Below are positions 33,738 to 43,342 of a stretch of 64,000 bases of DNA, in pieces. Made by a program: the position numbers and the translations under genes. This stretch comes from Pseudanabaena sp. lw0831. GTDB lineage: Bacteria; Cyanobacteriota; Cyanobacteriia; Pseudanabaenales; Pseudanabaenaceae. Below the pieces are notes generated by a model. It saw nothing but the letters and a program-made list of their open reading frames with translations, searched no databases and was not told where the DNA came from. The DNA is taken from NCBI RefSeq assembly GCF_016584665.1, contig NZ_BBJB01000051.1:1-64000 (forward strand). The letters are read 5' to 3'. Position 1 is the stretch's first letter, and each line of letters starts with the position of its first letter.

Positions 33738-35342
33738 ATGAGCGCAACAAACAATGCCAAACAGTCACAAGTTAATCTTGTTGCCGCATTCCAAGCAGCA
33801 CAAGATATTGCACGAGAGTTAAATGTTGACAAGTTAGTCGATCTGAGCCTTTCCGTATTACTAATACTATCGGAGACCCAGACTGGGGCGGTCATTTTAG
33901 TGGACAGTAAAGAATTGGAGATTGCTGCCATGATCTCTGAGCGATCTCCAAGCTTCGTAATGGGTCAGAGAGTGCCTCTTACATGTGCCGAGCCTTCTAG
34001 TTTGCCAATGTTGATGGTGCGCTATACCTTAGACAATCGCGTAGAAACAATCTGGAATCAAGATAATCCCGATCCACATTTTGCTGATGATCCCTATTGG
34101 TTGACACATTGCCCTCATGCAGGGCTATGTATACCTCTATGCGAGGCAGGTGAATTGCTAGGAGCAATTTATTTAGAGGATAACGGTAGTAAAAAACTAC
34201 AACAAACTGAGTACTTACAAGTCTTGCGATCGCTATGCCAACAAATAGCAATTTCACTTGTGCGATCGCGTGAATTATCAAGTATTACCCAGCGCAAAGA
34301 ATTTGAAGAAGCTTTACAGCGCAGTAACTCACTTTTAAAGGCTCAGCGTGAAACCTCATTTGATGGGGTTTTGGCAGTGGACGAGCAAGGTCGTATTGTT
34401 AGCTATAACAATCAATTTTGTGAATTATGGCAAATTCCTGATTCAGTTCTGCAATCTGTGGAGTATGGAGGATTACTCAGCCTTTTGCAACATCATCTTC
34501 AATTACCCGATGGATTGGTTGAGGCTCTTGAAAATGCCTATGATTCTCCTGAGAAGTATACTCAACGAGAGATTTACCTTGCAGATCGTCGCGTGATTGA
34601 TTGCTATTCAGGACAAGTACATTCTCCTGAAGGCAAGTTTTATGGGATGGTGTGGTATTTTCGCGATGTGACGGAACGTATTTGCATATTACAAGAACTC
34701 CGCGCCGAACAAGAGCGTTCTGAGCGTTTATTGCTGAATATGTTGCCTGAAAAGATTGCTAAAAAGCTCAAGCATAGTCGAGCCTCAATGGCGGATGGGT
34801 TTGAGGAAGTATCAGTTTTATTTGCAGATATTGTTGGCTTCACTGAACTGTCTAGTCACATGTCACCTGTACAACTTGTCGGTCTGCTCAATCGGATTTT
34901 TTCGATGTTTGATAGTTTATGCGATCGCTACAAACTCGAAAAAATCAAAACCATTGGTGATGCCTATATGGTGGTGAGTGGATTGCCCGATCCAAGAGCC
35001 GATCATGCTGCTGCGATCGCCAGTATGGCTCTGGATATGCAAAAGGCTATCTCTCAAGTTAAGTCACGGGAAGGCATCCAAATCTCGATGCGGATTGGTA
35101 TTAATTCAGGACCTGTAATTGCTGGTGTGATTGGGACAAAGAAATTTATTTACGATCTATGGGGTGATACTGTCAACGTCGCTAGTCGGATGGAATCATT
35201 GGGATCGCCGAAGGCAATTCAGGTTACGGAAGAGACATACTCCCGTTTACGCGATCAATTTAATTTTGAACAGCGCGGCATGATTCCTGTCAAAGGGAAA
35301 GGCGAAATGATGACCTATTGGCTAGTTGGCAAAGTGAATTAA
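33738..35342 (+). CDS. GAF-PAS class III adenylate/guanylate cyclase
   Basis: A 534-residue cytoplasmic protein. A GAF domain (about 12-170) includes CPHAGLCIPLCEAGELLGAI with two Cys that could attach or sense a ligand; a PAS domain follows (about 195-310, SFDGVLAVDEQGRIVSYN). A linker helix ERSERLLLNMLPEKIAKKL is characteristic of cyclases of this type. The catalytic domain (about 345-530) has SVLFADIVGFTELSSH, IKTIGDAYMVVSG and DLWGDTVNVASRMES with metal Asp and Asn/Arg intact. Signal unknown. ATG 33738 preferred to TTG 33735. Confidence 0.93.
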   Translation: MSATNNAKQSQVNLVAAFQAAQDIARELNVDKLVDLSLSVLLILSETQTGAVILVDSKELEIAAMISERSPSFVMGQRVPLTCAEPSSLPMLMVRYTLDNRVETIWNQDNPDPHFADDPYWLTHCPHAGLCIPLCEAGELLGAIYLEDNGSKKLQQTEYLQVLRSLCQQIAISLVRSRELSSITQRKEFEEALQRSNSLLKAQRETSFDGVLAVDEQGRIVSYNNQFCELWQIPDSVLQSVEYGGLLSLLQHHLQLPDGLVEALENAYDSPEKYTQREIYLADRRVIDCYSGQVHSPEGKFYGMVWYFRDVTERICILQELRAEQERSERLLLNMLPEKIAKKLKHSRASMADGFEEVSVLFADIVGFTELSSHMSPVQLVGLLNRIFSMFDSLCDRYKLEKIKTIGDAYMVVSGLPDPRADHAAAIASMALDMQKAISQVKSREGIQISMRIGINSGPVIAGVIGTKKFIYDLWGDTVNVASRMESLGSPKAIQVTEETYSRLRDQFNFEQRGMIPVKGKGEMMTYWLVGKVN

Positions 35343-35376
35343 AAAATGGGCGGCTGGCAAAGACCCCTTTTTTTGC

Positions 35377-36600
35377 TTATGGATGTAATAGCCATGCTCT
35401 CTGAATCGGCTGGACGATCGCCTGTACTAGTGACGATAACCGCGCAATATCCTGCAAACCTTGCTCTGTCTGGACATTAATTCCCTGCTTATAAATGCTA
35501 TAGCCCTTAGTCCGTGAGACTCTGATACCACAGTAGTATTTAGGTTCTAGACCTTGAGAAATCAATTTCTCGCGCCAACTATCGAGGCTCTCTTGCTGCT
35601 GAATGTCATCCAAATGCGAAATATCCGTAGCTCGAAATAAATCACGATCTAAAAAGCGGCGGCATAAATCCGCAAGCGTGCGATCGCTACTATCGCGCCA
35701 TCGATGCATGTGATAGGCAAAAACTATGTCATCGGAAGCAAAATATTCTTCACAAGTCAGAGATTGAGGCTCTTTGGTTAGCCAAGCCATCATCGTGCGA
35801 TCGCTAAATATTTGATCTTGGACACCCATCCCGATTAAGACTTTGGCTCTGCGAAAAATTCTCTCTAATAAAAATCTTGCCGCCAAATTTTTTGGATGAT
35901 TATAGACCTGCAAATACATAAAGTAGCGCACCGTCAAATAATGCTCGATCGCCACCATTCCCTTACGACCAATTACTAAGTTTTGAGAAATTGGATCAAA
36001 ACGCAGTGCCAGTAAAATCCGATCAAGATCCAACTGCCCATATTTAGCACCCGTGAAATAACTATCTCGTTCCAAATAATCAAGGCGATCGCAATCAATT
36101 TGACTAGAAATTAGCTGATAGATAAATGGCACAGAATATTTCTTCGTAAATACTCGTTCTAAATCTGCAATTAACTCGGTTGAGAAGCTATTCAGAACCT
36201 CAGCAATTTGGCTGAACTTTAGCAATCGCAAAGTCCATATTTCATGATTACTCCCAAAAACTTCTTCCGATGCGTGGCTATAGGGGCCATGTCCAAGGTC
36301 ATGAAGTAGAGCCGCTACTAATACCAATGTCCGATGGATTGATAGGTAAGGATATTTAGTGGCGATAGTGTCGAAAGCACGACGGGTCAAAGCCATTACA
36401 CCTAGAGAATGTGTGAATCGCGAACCTTCAGCCCCATGAAATGTAAAGTAAGCAATATCCAGTTGACGAATCCGTCTCAATCGCTGAAATTCAGGTGTAT
36501 CAATCAATTGAATCAATAAAGCTTCAGTGCGATCGTTACTATCAAGAGTGATCGCGCCGTGAATTGGATCGTTATAAGTACGTGACTTGCCAAAGAGCAT
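35377..36600 (-). CDS. HD-domain phosphohydrolase (SAMHD/dGTPase-like)
   Basis: A 407-residue protein with DPIHGAITL at the N-terminus, RLRRIRQLDIAYFTF, SRFTHSLGVMALTRRAF and the metal site AALLHDLGHGPYSHASE, then SQIDCDRLDYLERDS. This is the HD/SAMHD1-like class; close relatives are dNTP triphosphohydrolases or act on related nucleotides. All H...HD...D ligands are visible. ATG 36600 (MLFGKSRTYNDP) was chosen over an upstream in-frame start that would add unconserved residues. Convergent with the cyclase gene. Confidence 0.88.
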   Translation of the reverse strand: MLFGKSRTYNDPIHGAITLDSNDRTEALLIQLIDTPEFQRLRRIRQLDIAYFTFHGAEGSRFTHSLGVMALTRRAFDTIATKYPYLSIHRTLVLVAALLHDLGHGPYSHASEEVFGSNHEIWTLRLLKFSQIAEVLNSFSTELIADLERVFTKKYSVPFIYQLISSQIDCDRLDYLERDSYFTGAKYGQLDLDRILLALRFDPISQNLVIGRKGMVAIEHYLTVRYFMYLQVYNHPKNLAARFLLERIFRRAKVLIGMGVQDQIFSDRTMMAWLTKEPQSLTCEEYFASDDIVFAYHMHRWRDSSDRTLADLCRRFLDRDLFRATDISHLDDIQQQESLDSWREKLISQGLEPKYYCGIRVSRTKGYSIYKQGINVQTEQGLQDIARLSSLVQAIVQPIQRAWLLHP

Positions 36601-36782
36601 AAAATTAAATGGGCTGTGATACAAATCACATTGCACCGACTACAGATATCATAAGTTAATAACAAGGGATATGCTCTATGGGCTGAGCGATCGCTGATTT
36701 CTTGATTGATCAAAGCATTTTAAGAAATTAGTACAGAAATAAATAGTTGCTACTTACAGCTTATTTGTACGAGCTAGGTAGT

Positions 36783-37607
36783 ATGAAAAATACGATGAAT
36801 TACGGTAGTTTTGTTTCTATTGCACAGTTAACCGATATTCATTTATTTGAAGATATCGAAAGTTCTTTGGTGGGTGTTCAAACGGAATCTTCTTTTCAAG
36901 AAGTTCTAGTTGATGTTAAAAGAACCTTACCACGGATTGATTTGTTGCTTTTGACGGGGGACTTAACTCAAGATGGTACTGCTGCATCCTACGATCGCTT
37001 GCGCCGATCGCTTGATAAGTTTGGTATTCATTCCTATTGTTTAGCAGGTAATCATGATGATTTGCCCTTAATGCAAAGTCACCTACCTAGCGAATACGTT
37101 CATCTAAGCCGATCCCTAGATGTCGGGAAATGGAGGATTTTATTACTTAGCTCCGTCGTCGTTGGCGCAGTACATGGATACTTAGCAGAATCAGAATTAT
37201 TATGGCTAGAAGATATGCTAAGTGCTTATCCTGATCGCCCGACCTTAATCGCCTTTCATCATCCTGCTGTACCATTAGGCTCTCAATGGATCGATGGGAT
37301 TTGCTTAGAAAATCAAGATCAGTTTTGGGAAATCTGCGATCGCCATCCACAAATAAAAGTCGTCTTGAATGGACATGCTCATCAAGAATTTGATCAAATT
37401 TATGAAACGCCTCATAATTCAGTCCGCTGTCTGGTGACTCCTTCAACCTGTATCCAGTTTCAGCCCCAAAACCACAAGTTCCAAATCGATAGTCAGCCCC
37501 CTGGATTTCGTCATTTGCGACTTTATCCTAATGGAGTAATGGAAACAGAAGTCCATCGCCTCAAGGTTGGTAGCTTCCATCCTGATCTTGCTGCGATCGG
37601 TTATTAA
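36783..37607 (+). CDS. CpdA-like metallophosphoesterase
   Basis: A 274-residue calcineurin-like phosphoesterase. Metal motifs are QLTDIHLF, LLLTGDLTQDG, LAGNHDD, FHHP and LNGHAHQEFD, all in order and intact. Relatives include the 3',5'-cAMP phosphodiesterase CpdA. Two class III cyclases lie within 12 kb, so cAMP turnover is plausible; neighbourhood alone does not prove the substrate. ATG 36783 was chosen because the upstream TTG is weak. Confidence 0.87.
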   Translation: MKNTMNYGSFVSIAQLTDIHLFEDIESSLVGVQTESSFQEVLVDVKRTLPRIDLLLLTGDLTQDGTAASYDRLRRSLDKFGIHSYCLAGNHDDLPLMQSHLPSEYVHLSRSLDVGKWRILLLSSVVVGAVHGYLAESELLWLEDMLSAYPDRPTLIAFHHPAVPLGSQWIDGICLENQDQFWEICDRHPQIKVVLNGHAHQEFDQIYETPHNSVRCLVTPSTCIQFQPQNHKFQIDSQPPGFRHLRLYPNGVMETEVHRLKVGSFHPDLAAIGY

Positions 37608-37668
37608 AACCCAATAATTTTGTTAAGAGTGTTGCAAAGCAACACTCTTAACAAAATTATTGGGTTTT
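37606..37668. terminator. Hairpin terminator, 30-bp perfect arms, loop AAA
   Basis: The longest perfect arms in the window (37606-37635, 37639-37668), apex GCAAAGC, outer AAAACCCAATA. The left arm touches the phosphoesterase stop. Confidence 0.9.
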
Positions 37669-37688
37669 ATTTCAGCACAAAGCGCTGT

Positions 37689-37718
37689 AGGATAAAAAAT
37701 CGCTAGATTTTTTATCCT
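37689..37718 (+). promoter_or_regulatory. Hairpin in the proB leader
   Basis: AGGATAAAAAAT (37689-37700) pairs perfectly with ATTTTTTATCCT (37707-37718), loop CGCTAG, ending 11 bp before the proB ATG. It would cover the ribosome-binding region if transcribed, or mark a promoter element. Confidence 0.55.
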
Positions 37719-37729
37719 AACTTTTACAA

Positions 37730-38863
37730 ATGCAACCGCAAATCATTGTTATTAAAATTGGCACATCTAGTCTTAGTCATCCCGAATCAGGGGATTTGCA
37801 ACTAGCAACGATCGCCAAATTAGTTGAAGCGATCGTGCATTTGCGGCGGGAGGGACATAGTGTTGTCTTAGTATCTTCAGGAGCTGTGGGAATTGGATGC
37901 GGGAGGCTTGGGCTGAAACAGCGTCCCCGCAAAATCTCTAAAAAGCAAGCCGTTGCGGCTGTGGGACAGGGACGATTAATTAGGATTTACGATGACTTTT
38001 TTGGCTCGTTACAACAGCCTGTTGCTCAAGTTTTATTAACCCGAGGAAATCTGATCCAGCGGCAGCATTACATGAATGTCCATGCAACTTTCCATGAGTT
38101 GCTAGAGATGGGGGTTGTACCGATAGTGAATGAGAATGATACGGTTGCTGTTGATGAGTTGAAGTTTGGTGATAATGATACGCTTTCAGCATTGGTTGCA
38201 AGTCTGGTTGAGGCGGACTGGTTATTTCTATTGACCGATGTCGATCGCTTATATACCGACGACCCTCGTCAAAATCCTGATGCAAAGCCAATTGAATTTG
38301 TAGAATATTCAGAACTACAAGAACTTAGGCAAGCGATCGGTGAAAAGCAGGCTCTAGGCGCACAGGGTGGTGGGACGCAATGGGGAACTGGTGGTATGAC
38401 CACAAAGCTTGATGCGGCACGAATTGCCTCAGCAGCAGGAGTTCGTACAGTAATCACGCGAGGGGCTTTCCCCGATCGCCTGTCAGCAATTCTCCGTGGC
38501 GAGAACTTTGGCACACAATTTGCGGCTCAACCCAAAACGGTTAATGCGCGTAAACGGTGGATCGCCTATGGCATGGTTCCTCTAGGCAAGCTGTTTTTAG
38601 ATGATGGGGCTGTGACTGCGGTTATTCGCAAAGGGCGATCGCTATTACCTGCGGGAATCACCCAAGTCGATGGCAAGTTTGAAGCTAATGAGTCTGTGAG
38701 TCTGTGCGATCGTGATGGTAAAGAGATTGCCAGAGGCATATCAAATTACAGTAGTAGTGACATTCTTCGCATTCTCGGCTCCCAATCAGAAGATATTCCT
38801 AAATTACTCGGCTTTGACGGCGAAGAAACTGTAATTCATCGTGATAACTTAGTAAGCCTTTAA
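37730..38863 (+). CDS. proB: Glutamate 5-kinase with PUA domain
   Basis: A 377-residue enzyme for the first step of proline synthesis, phosphorylating glutamate. The amino-acid kinase domain has [25 protein letters not shown], then [20 protein letters not shown] and [16 protein letters not shown]-terminal PUA domain (about 280-377) is present, as in full-length bacterial ProB. Proline feedback sites are expected in the kinase domain. Single gene flanked by hairpins. Confidence 0.96.
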   Translation: MQPQIIVIKIGTSSLSHPESGDLQLATIAKLVEAIVHLRREGHSVVLVSSGAVGIGCGRLGLKQRPRKISKKQAVAAVGQGRLIRIYDDFFGSLQQPVAQVLLTRGNLIQRQHYMNVHATFHELLEMGVVPIVNENDTVAVDELKFGDNDTLSALVASLVEADWLFLLTDVDRLYTDDPRQNPDAKPIEFVEYSELQELRQAIGEKQALGAQGGGTQWGTGGMTTKLDAARIASAAGVRTVITRGAFPDRLSAILRGENFGTQFAAQPKTVNARKRWIAYGMVPLGKLFLDDGAVTAVIRKGRSLLPAGITQVDGKFEANESVSLCDRDGKEIARGISNYSSSDILRILGSQSEDIPKLLGFDGEETVIHRDNLVSL

Positions 38864-38906
38864 AAGCGAAGGTAGGGTGGGCAATGCCCACCCTACCTTC
38901 GCTTTT
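38862..38906. terminator. Hairpin terminator, 21-bp perfect arms, loop AAT
   Basis: AAAAGCGAAGGTAGGGTGGGC pairs with 38886-38906. It starts in the proB stop and separates it from convergent bioY. Confidence 0.9.
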
Positions 38907-38920
38907 AGAATTGCTAGATG

Positions 38921-39490
38921 TTAGTAAAACAATAATTTTCGGGAAATTGTGGCGATCACAATAGTGGCGCACACAACTAAAAACTGACCTGATAAAACTT
39001 GGACAGAATATTGCCAAAATGAAGTTTGAATCGCCATAAAGTTTGGTATTTGAATTGCAATTAAATAGACTATGCCGATCAGGTGAATTGCTATTAATCC
39101 ACCAAAACAACTGATTGCCATCTGCGCTAAACTTGGTGGTCTCAAAAAAGCTAGAAATCCACAAAGCCATCCACCAAACACGAATCCAAGCAAATATCCA
39201 AAAGCGGGAGATCTAAGGTAGCTTAAGCCACCACCTTGATAAAATACGCCAAATCCGCTTAAGCCCAAAGTAATATAAGTGATCTGCGATAAGAGTGCAG
39301 CGTAGCGTCCACCGAGGCAACCTGTGAGGAGAACAGCACCAATTTGCATAGTGACACTGATCGATTCGATCGCAACATTATTTCCCAGACCTGTGAGGGA
39401 TGGCAGGAGCATGGATGGTTGAATGAACGTACTAGCAATTGTCAGCAACAGTCCAGACAATGCCCACATTAGCTGTAACGGTTTTGGCAC
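38921..39490 (-). CDS. bioY: BioY biotin transporter, substrate-binding S component
   Basis: About 189 residues with six hydrophobic segments. BioY features are LQLMWALSGLLLTI, the conserved AVLLTGCLGGRYAALLSQ and TYITLGLSGFGVF lines and the GGLSYLRSPAFGYLLGF motif. BioY binds biotin in the membrane, alone or with an ECF ATPase module, which is absent here. The frame extends upstream into a hairpin at 39551-39583, which is unlikely to be coding; GTG at 39490 or ATG at 39469 are the plausible starts. Confidence 0.85.
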   Translation of the reverse strand: MPKPLQLMWALSGLLLTIASTFIQPSMLLPSLTGLGNNVAIESISVTMQIGAVLLTGCLGGRYAALLSQITYITLGLSGFGVFYQGGGLSYLRSPAFGYLLGFVFGGWLCGFLAFLRPPSLAQMAISCFGGLIAIHLIGIVYLIAIQIPNFMAIQTSFWQYSVQVLSGQFLVVCATIVIATISRKLLFY

Positions 39491-39550
39491 AAGTGTCTCA
39501 GTCAGAAAAATAGATGCAATATAGAATCGTACATGAATTATGACCCAAAA

Positions 39551-39583
39551 GATGAGATGCGGCGCTTCGCGCCGCATCTCATC
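39551..39583. repeat. Hairpin, 15-bp perfect arms, loop TTC, truncated outer arm
   Basis: GATGAGATGCGGCGC pairs with 39569-39583; apex GCTTCGC. The left flank GACCCAAAA keeps the family's AACCCAAAA outer arm but the matching right arm is replaced by the next hairpin. Confidence 0.85.
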
Positions 39584-39640
39584 ACGTCTAAATAATTAGT
39601 GGTGCGCGGCAAAGCCGCGCACCACTAATTATTTAGACGT
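39584..39640. repeat. Hairpin, 27-bp perfect arms, loop AAA
   Basis: ACGTCTAAATAATTAGTGGT... (39584-39610) pairs with 39614-39640; apex GCAAAGC. The right arm contains the stop of the downstream-oriented VOC gene. Confidence 0.88.
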
Positions 39641-40020
39641 GATTGGACAATTTCGAGCATGTTGCCATCAGGATCGCTTAAAAACAAAATTCTTTGTCCC
39701 CAAGGTGTCAAAGTTGGCGGTGAAATGATATCTACTAAAATATTTGTCTGCCGATCGCATATTTGTTGATAAACCTGATCGAGATCATCAACTGTCATCG
39801 ACAGTAAAAATGGATTGCCACTAATAATCTGCTCGCCGCGATCACCAAATAATTTTGGTAACCAACTGCGATCGTAAATCCCAATTTTTAGCTTGCCGCT
39901 ATATCCTTCCGCGCCATCAGGTTTAGCAGGTTTCTCAAAGCTAAAGCCCAAAATATCACGATAAAAAATTAGCGATCGCGCTACATCTGAAACAAATAGA
40001 GCAATATAATCTATTTCCAT
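39625..40020 (-). CDS. VOC family protein
   Basis: A 131-residue single VOC domain: MEIDYIALFVSDVARSLIFY at the start, FLLSMTVDDLDQVYQQI in the middle and FLSDPDGNMLEIVQ at the end, with the closing metal Glu. The opening position has Asp-Tyr rather than the usual His, so metal binding may be altered. ATG 40020 was chosen; the frame continues upstream only into a hairpin. Reaction unknown. Confidence 0.82.
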   Translation of the reverse strand: MEIDYIALFVSDVARSLIFYRDILGFSFEKPAKPDGAEGYSGKLKIGIYDRSWLPKLFGDRGEQIISGNPFLLSMTVDDLDQVYQQICDRQTNILVDIISPPTLTPWGQRILFLSDPDGNMLEIVQSRLNN

Positions 40021-40027
40021 AAATCTA

Positions 40028-40068
40028 AAAGCATAAATGGCGGTGCGAAGCACCGCCATTTATGCTTT
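40028..40068. terminator. Hairpin terminator, 19-bp perfect arms, loop GAA
   Basis: AAAGCATAAATGGCGGTGC pairs with 40050-40068; apex GCGAAGC. The right arm overlaps the last bases of trpD, upstream on this strand. Confidence 0.88.
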
Positions 40069-41113
40069 ACTGCAAGAATTTTACCAATGCTTCTGCTTTT
40101 GACCATGCTGCACCACTTTTAAGGATTTCTGAGGCAAGGCTCACACTTTCTGCCCAAGTACTAGCAGCACCGCCAATTCTTAGGGCTAAGCCACTATTTA
40201 GAGCGACACAATCAGTTTGAGCTTTGCTGCCTTTGCCTTGCAAAACTGTACGTAAAATATCCGCGTTTTCTTGAACATTGCCACCCTTCAGACTCTCAAG
40301 TGGCGCAGAAGTTAATCCTAACTCTTGAGGAGAGATCGCTTCTTCAGTCACAATACCGTCACGCAAAAATGAAATATCAGTAAGATCGCCTAAACCTGCC
40401 TCATCCATTCCTTCTCGGCTATGTAATACTACAGCTTGCTGGCGATCAAGCAACCGTAAAGCTTCAGCGACAGTATGCGTTAAGGGCTTATTATAAACTC
40501 CTAAAACTTGAGCTGTAGGATGGAGCGGGTTGACTAAAGGCCCAATCAAGTTAAATACCGTGCGAACACCTAAGCTGCGTCGGATTGCTCCGACCGCTTT
40601 CATCGCAGGATGCCAACTTGGTGCAAACAGAAAGGTAATCCCCACCGCAGGCAAAGCTTCGTAAATCTTTTCCGTTGAAGTACTAAGGTGAATACCGATC
40701 GCTTCTAAAACATCCGCCGAACCAGAGCGACTAGAAACCGCCCGATTGCCATGTTTCGCCACAGGAATTCCCGCCGCCGCCACCACAAAAGCAACGGAAG
40801 TAGAAATATTAAAAGTCGAAGCGCCATCACCCCCAGTGCCACAGGTGTCAATCAAAGGCTTAGTGCGATCGACAATATGACCAAATTGATCTTTAAGTTT
40901 TTGCCCTTCGCTTTGAGATTGCAACACATTTGCCATGGCAGCTAATTCAGAAGCCTCGATCCCTTTAAATTGCAAAGCCGTCAAGATTGCCCCTGACAAC
41001 TCTGGTGCGATCGCTCCTTCTAACCAACCATGCATCAGTGCTGTAGCCTGTTCGCTCATTAGGGTTTGTCTATCCATAAGCTGCTTTAGCAGTTGAGACC
41101 AATTCTGTTCCAT
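40067..41113 (-). CDS. trpD: Anthranilate phosphoribosyltransferase
   Basis: A 348-residue enzyme that joins anthranilate to PRPP in tryptophan synthesis. Seen: [18 protein letters not shown] (PRPP loop), [20 protein letters not shown] and [15 protein letters not shown], with [11 protein letters not shown] later. ATG 41113 (MEQNWSQLL) fits the usual N-terminus better than the ATG 19 codons upstream. Not in a trp cluster, as is common in cyanobacteria. Confidence 0.95.
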   Translation of the reverse strand: MEQNWSQLLKQLMDRQTLMSEQATALMHGWLEGAIAPELSGAILTALQFKGIEASELAAMANVLQSQSEGQKLKDQFGHIVDRTKPLIDTCGTGGDGASTFNISTSVAFVVAAAGIPVAKHGNRAVSSRSGSADVLEAIGIHLSTSTEKIYEALPAVGITFLFAPSWHPAMKAVGAIRRSLGVRTVFNLIGPLVNPLHPTAQVLGVYNKPLTHTVAEALRLLDRQQAVVLHSREGMDEAGLGDLTDISFLRDGIVTEEAISPQELGLTSAPLESLKGGNVQENADILRTVLQGKGSKAQTDCVALNSGLALRIGGAASTWAESVSLASEILKSGAAWSKAEALVKFLQ

Positions 41114-41203
41114 AATCTCTTCTATATGACGCTGTGTATTGCTTACAAGGATACAATGCTTTGCGTTCAAACCCGAACAAAAAAAACAAAAATCGCTGAT
41201 ACG

Positions 41204-43342
41204 TTACACTGCCTTATTCTTTCTGTCAAATAGAACTACAAAAGTTTGGACAATCAACTTGAGATCGTACCAAATACTCCAATTTTTACGATATTCAATA
41301 TCGTAATTTACTACCTCGCCAAAAGTTCTCACATTAGAGCGTCCATTCACTTGCCACACGCCAGTAATTCCTGGTCTCACATCTAGACGATTCCATTCTG
41401 TATACCGTTCATCATGATATTCAACTTCTAATTCATAGGAGTTAATCTCATCAAAGGTGGGAGGACGAGTTCCGACTAAACTCATATCCCCGACCAAAAC
41501 ATTCCAAAATTGTGGAAATTCATCAAGACTGGTTTTTCTTAAGAATTTACCAATTTTGGTTACGCGTGGATCATCAGCATTCTTAAAGAATTTGCCACTT
41601 ACAGTCGTATCATCTCCATCAGCAATTGGAACGTTTGAACTTGCCTCAATCTGATTGTCAACTTTTATTTTAAGCTGCTCAGCATTCTGGACCATTGATC
41701 TAAATTTCCAAATTCGGAATGGCTTGCTCAATAGACCACAACGGATTTGTCCAAACAAAACATTACCTTTGCTTTCAACCATAATCGCGATCGCGATCGG
41801 AACAAATAAGACAGCAGTAAAACTTAAGCCAATTAGTGAGCCAACTATATCTATTAGCCTTTTAATAGGGTTGCGAACTGAAGGATGCACAGGTACACTA
41901 GGATCGATGTCGATAAAAGGGAAAAGAAATTTTAGGATTGGATAAAAGATCCTGAGAACAGGGATTTTCTTGAGTAATTGCTGTGTCCGAAATAGCAGCA
42001 AACCAGACATCGTAATATTTTTAACTTTAGTCCTTTGGATTGAATTAGAAAATCGAAAAGTATTGCTGGTTGGCTCAGTTATAAATAAATTACTAAGAGA
42101 AGATAGTCCAATCAAATCCCCAACAGCTTCACTAACACTCCACAAAGCCAATTTAGTTTTATTGGCTGTAGCCATCCTGAGACAGTTGGTTAAAGCTCCT
42201 AAGCCAGCACTATCTATAACTGTAGTATGACTCATATCGATCACAATCTTCTTATAGGATTCGTCAGTATTGCAAAGAGTTTGAAAATCAATCAAAAATT
42301 CTCTGGCTGTAGAAAACACCAATCTTTCGGGACTAAAGATGAATGCAATCTCATCAAAAGTGACAATTGAAGCTTGTTTGTAATCTCTATTTTGAGTTAT
42401 TTCATTATTACTTCCATCACTAACAGGAATGTAAACAGACTTAGAATATCGACTTGCGATCGCCCTACTTCTGACGACAATTAGGTCAAGCACATTTAGT
42501 TTCATTAATATCCATGCTGGCAAACCTATATCTTGAAAGCGAGTCTTTGATTCTATAAAAACAACTTTACTACCGCAAACCCACCTTGCAATAAGTAGAT
42601 AAGGAAGAGAAAATCCTGAGCCTGTACAAACAACTAGATCTGGTTTTTGACGAGGCACAACCCTAAAGGCTAGAACTACATTACGGATAAAATTTGCGAA
42701 GTTGTCTTTTACAGGAGCATATCCCCAATACCGAATAACATTCTCAATCTCTCTTTCGGTGGTATTCGTCCGTACAGATATCCATGAGCGATCGCTATAG
42801 TTTTCCCAAAAACTTTTGAGGCTTTGCATATATCGAAAATATCCACCCGCAGCACAGACAAGCATTAATTTCTGTGATGGATATCGATCTTTTAAATATT
42901 CACACAATTGAGTCTCATCAACTTTAGGAATTACTGTAGCTGTCTGTTGTAACTTGAGGAATTTGACTAAATCGCCTGGGGATCTAGCGATCGCCACCCC
43001 TTTGTGCTCAAATTCATCAGCAACTTCCATTTGACGATTATCAATATATTCTCTAAATCTATGTAACCGTGGCACTAGAACGTACGGCGTATCTTTATCT
43101 TCTAATAGTAGAGCCGTATTTTCATCGCAATGACTAATAATTAAACTGGCTCGATCAACAAAGTTCAAAAAATCTTGCTCAGATAAATTTCGATAAGCTG
43201 TAGAGCCATCAGGTAAATGCGTTGAAAAACCGTATTGGACTAATACCTCTTCATTAATTAGTTGGTACTTGATTAACAACTCTATCCAATGCATTAGAGC
43301 GTTAAATTGGTATTGTTCTGTCCCAACTGTGATTAAAAGCAT
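41204..43342 (-). CDS. Four-domain fusion: Alg13-like, Alg14-like, STAS, polyprenyl-phosphate sugar transferase
   Basis: A 712-residue protein. Residues 1-135 (MLLITVGTEQYQFNALMHWI) resemble Alg13/EpsF-like GT28 halves; 155-315 (LMLVCAAGGYFRYMQSL, VVCTGSGFSLPYLL) resemble Alg14; 325-425 is a STAS domain with VIDSAGLGAL (S378 the usual phosphorylation site); 493-712 is a WbaP/WcaJ-type initiating transferase with a membrane helix at about 498-521, KFRSM, the D607-E608 dyad in SLDEFPQ, and PGITGVWQV. One chain could load a sugar phosphate on polyprenyl phosphate and add the second sugar, with STAS regulation. That reading is inference; each domain call is from visible motifs. Confidence 0.85.
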   Translation of the reverse strand: MLLITVGTEQYQFNALMHWIELLIKYQLINEEVLVQYGFSTHLPDGSTAYRNLSEQDFLNFVDRASLIISHCDENTALLLEDKDTPYVLVPRLHRFREYIDNRQMEVADEFEHKGVAIARSPGDLVKFLKLQQTATVIPKVDETQLCEYLKDRYPSQKLMLVCAAGGYFRYMQSLKSFWENYSDRSWISVRTNTTEREIENVIRYWGYAPVKDNFANFIRNVVLAFRVVPRQKPDLVVCTGSGFSLPYLLIARWVCGSKVVFIESKTRFQDIGLPAWILMKLNVLDLIVVRSRAIASRYSKSVYIPVSDGSNNEITQNRDYKQASIVTFDEIAFIFSPERLVFSTAREFLIDFQTLCNTDESYKKIVIDMSHTTVIDSAGLGALTNCLRMATANKTKLALWSVSEAVGDLIGLSSLSNLFITEPTSNTFRFSNSIQRTKVKNITMSGLLLFRTQQLLKKIPVLRIFYPILKFLFPFIDIDPSVPVHPSVRNPIKRLIDIVGSLIGLSFTAVLFVPIAIAIMVESKGNVLFGQIRCGLLSKPFRIWKFRSMVQNAEQLKIKVDNQIEASSNVPIADGDDTTVSGKFFKNADDPRVTKIGKFLRKTSLDEFPQFWNVLVGDMSLVGTRPPTFDEINSYELEVEYHDERYTEWNRLDVRPGITGVWQVNGRSNVRTFGEVVNYDIEYRKNWSIWYDLKLIVQTFVVLFDRKNKAV

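Noticed and set aside
39491-39577. Upstream extension of bioY
   Set aside because: The extra residues are encoded by a hairpin element and are not BioY-like; GTG 39490 or ATG 39469 fit better.
40021-40059. Upstream extension of the second VOC gene
   Set aside because: The extra residues come from the hairpin at 40028-40068; ATG 40020 starts the conserved domain.
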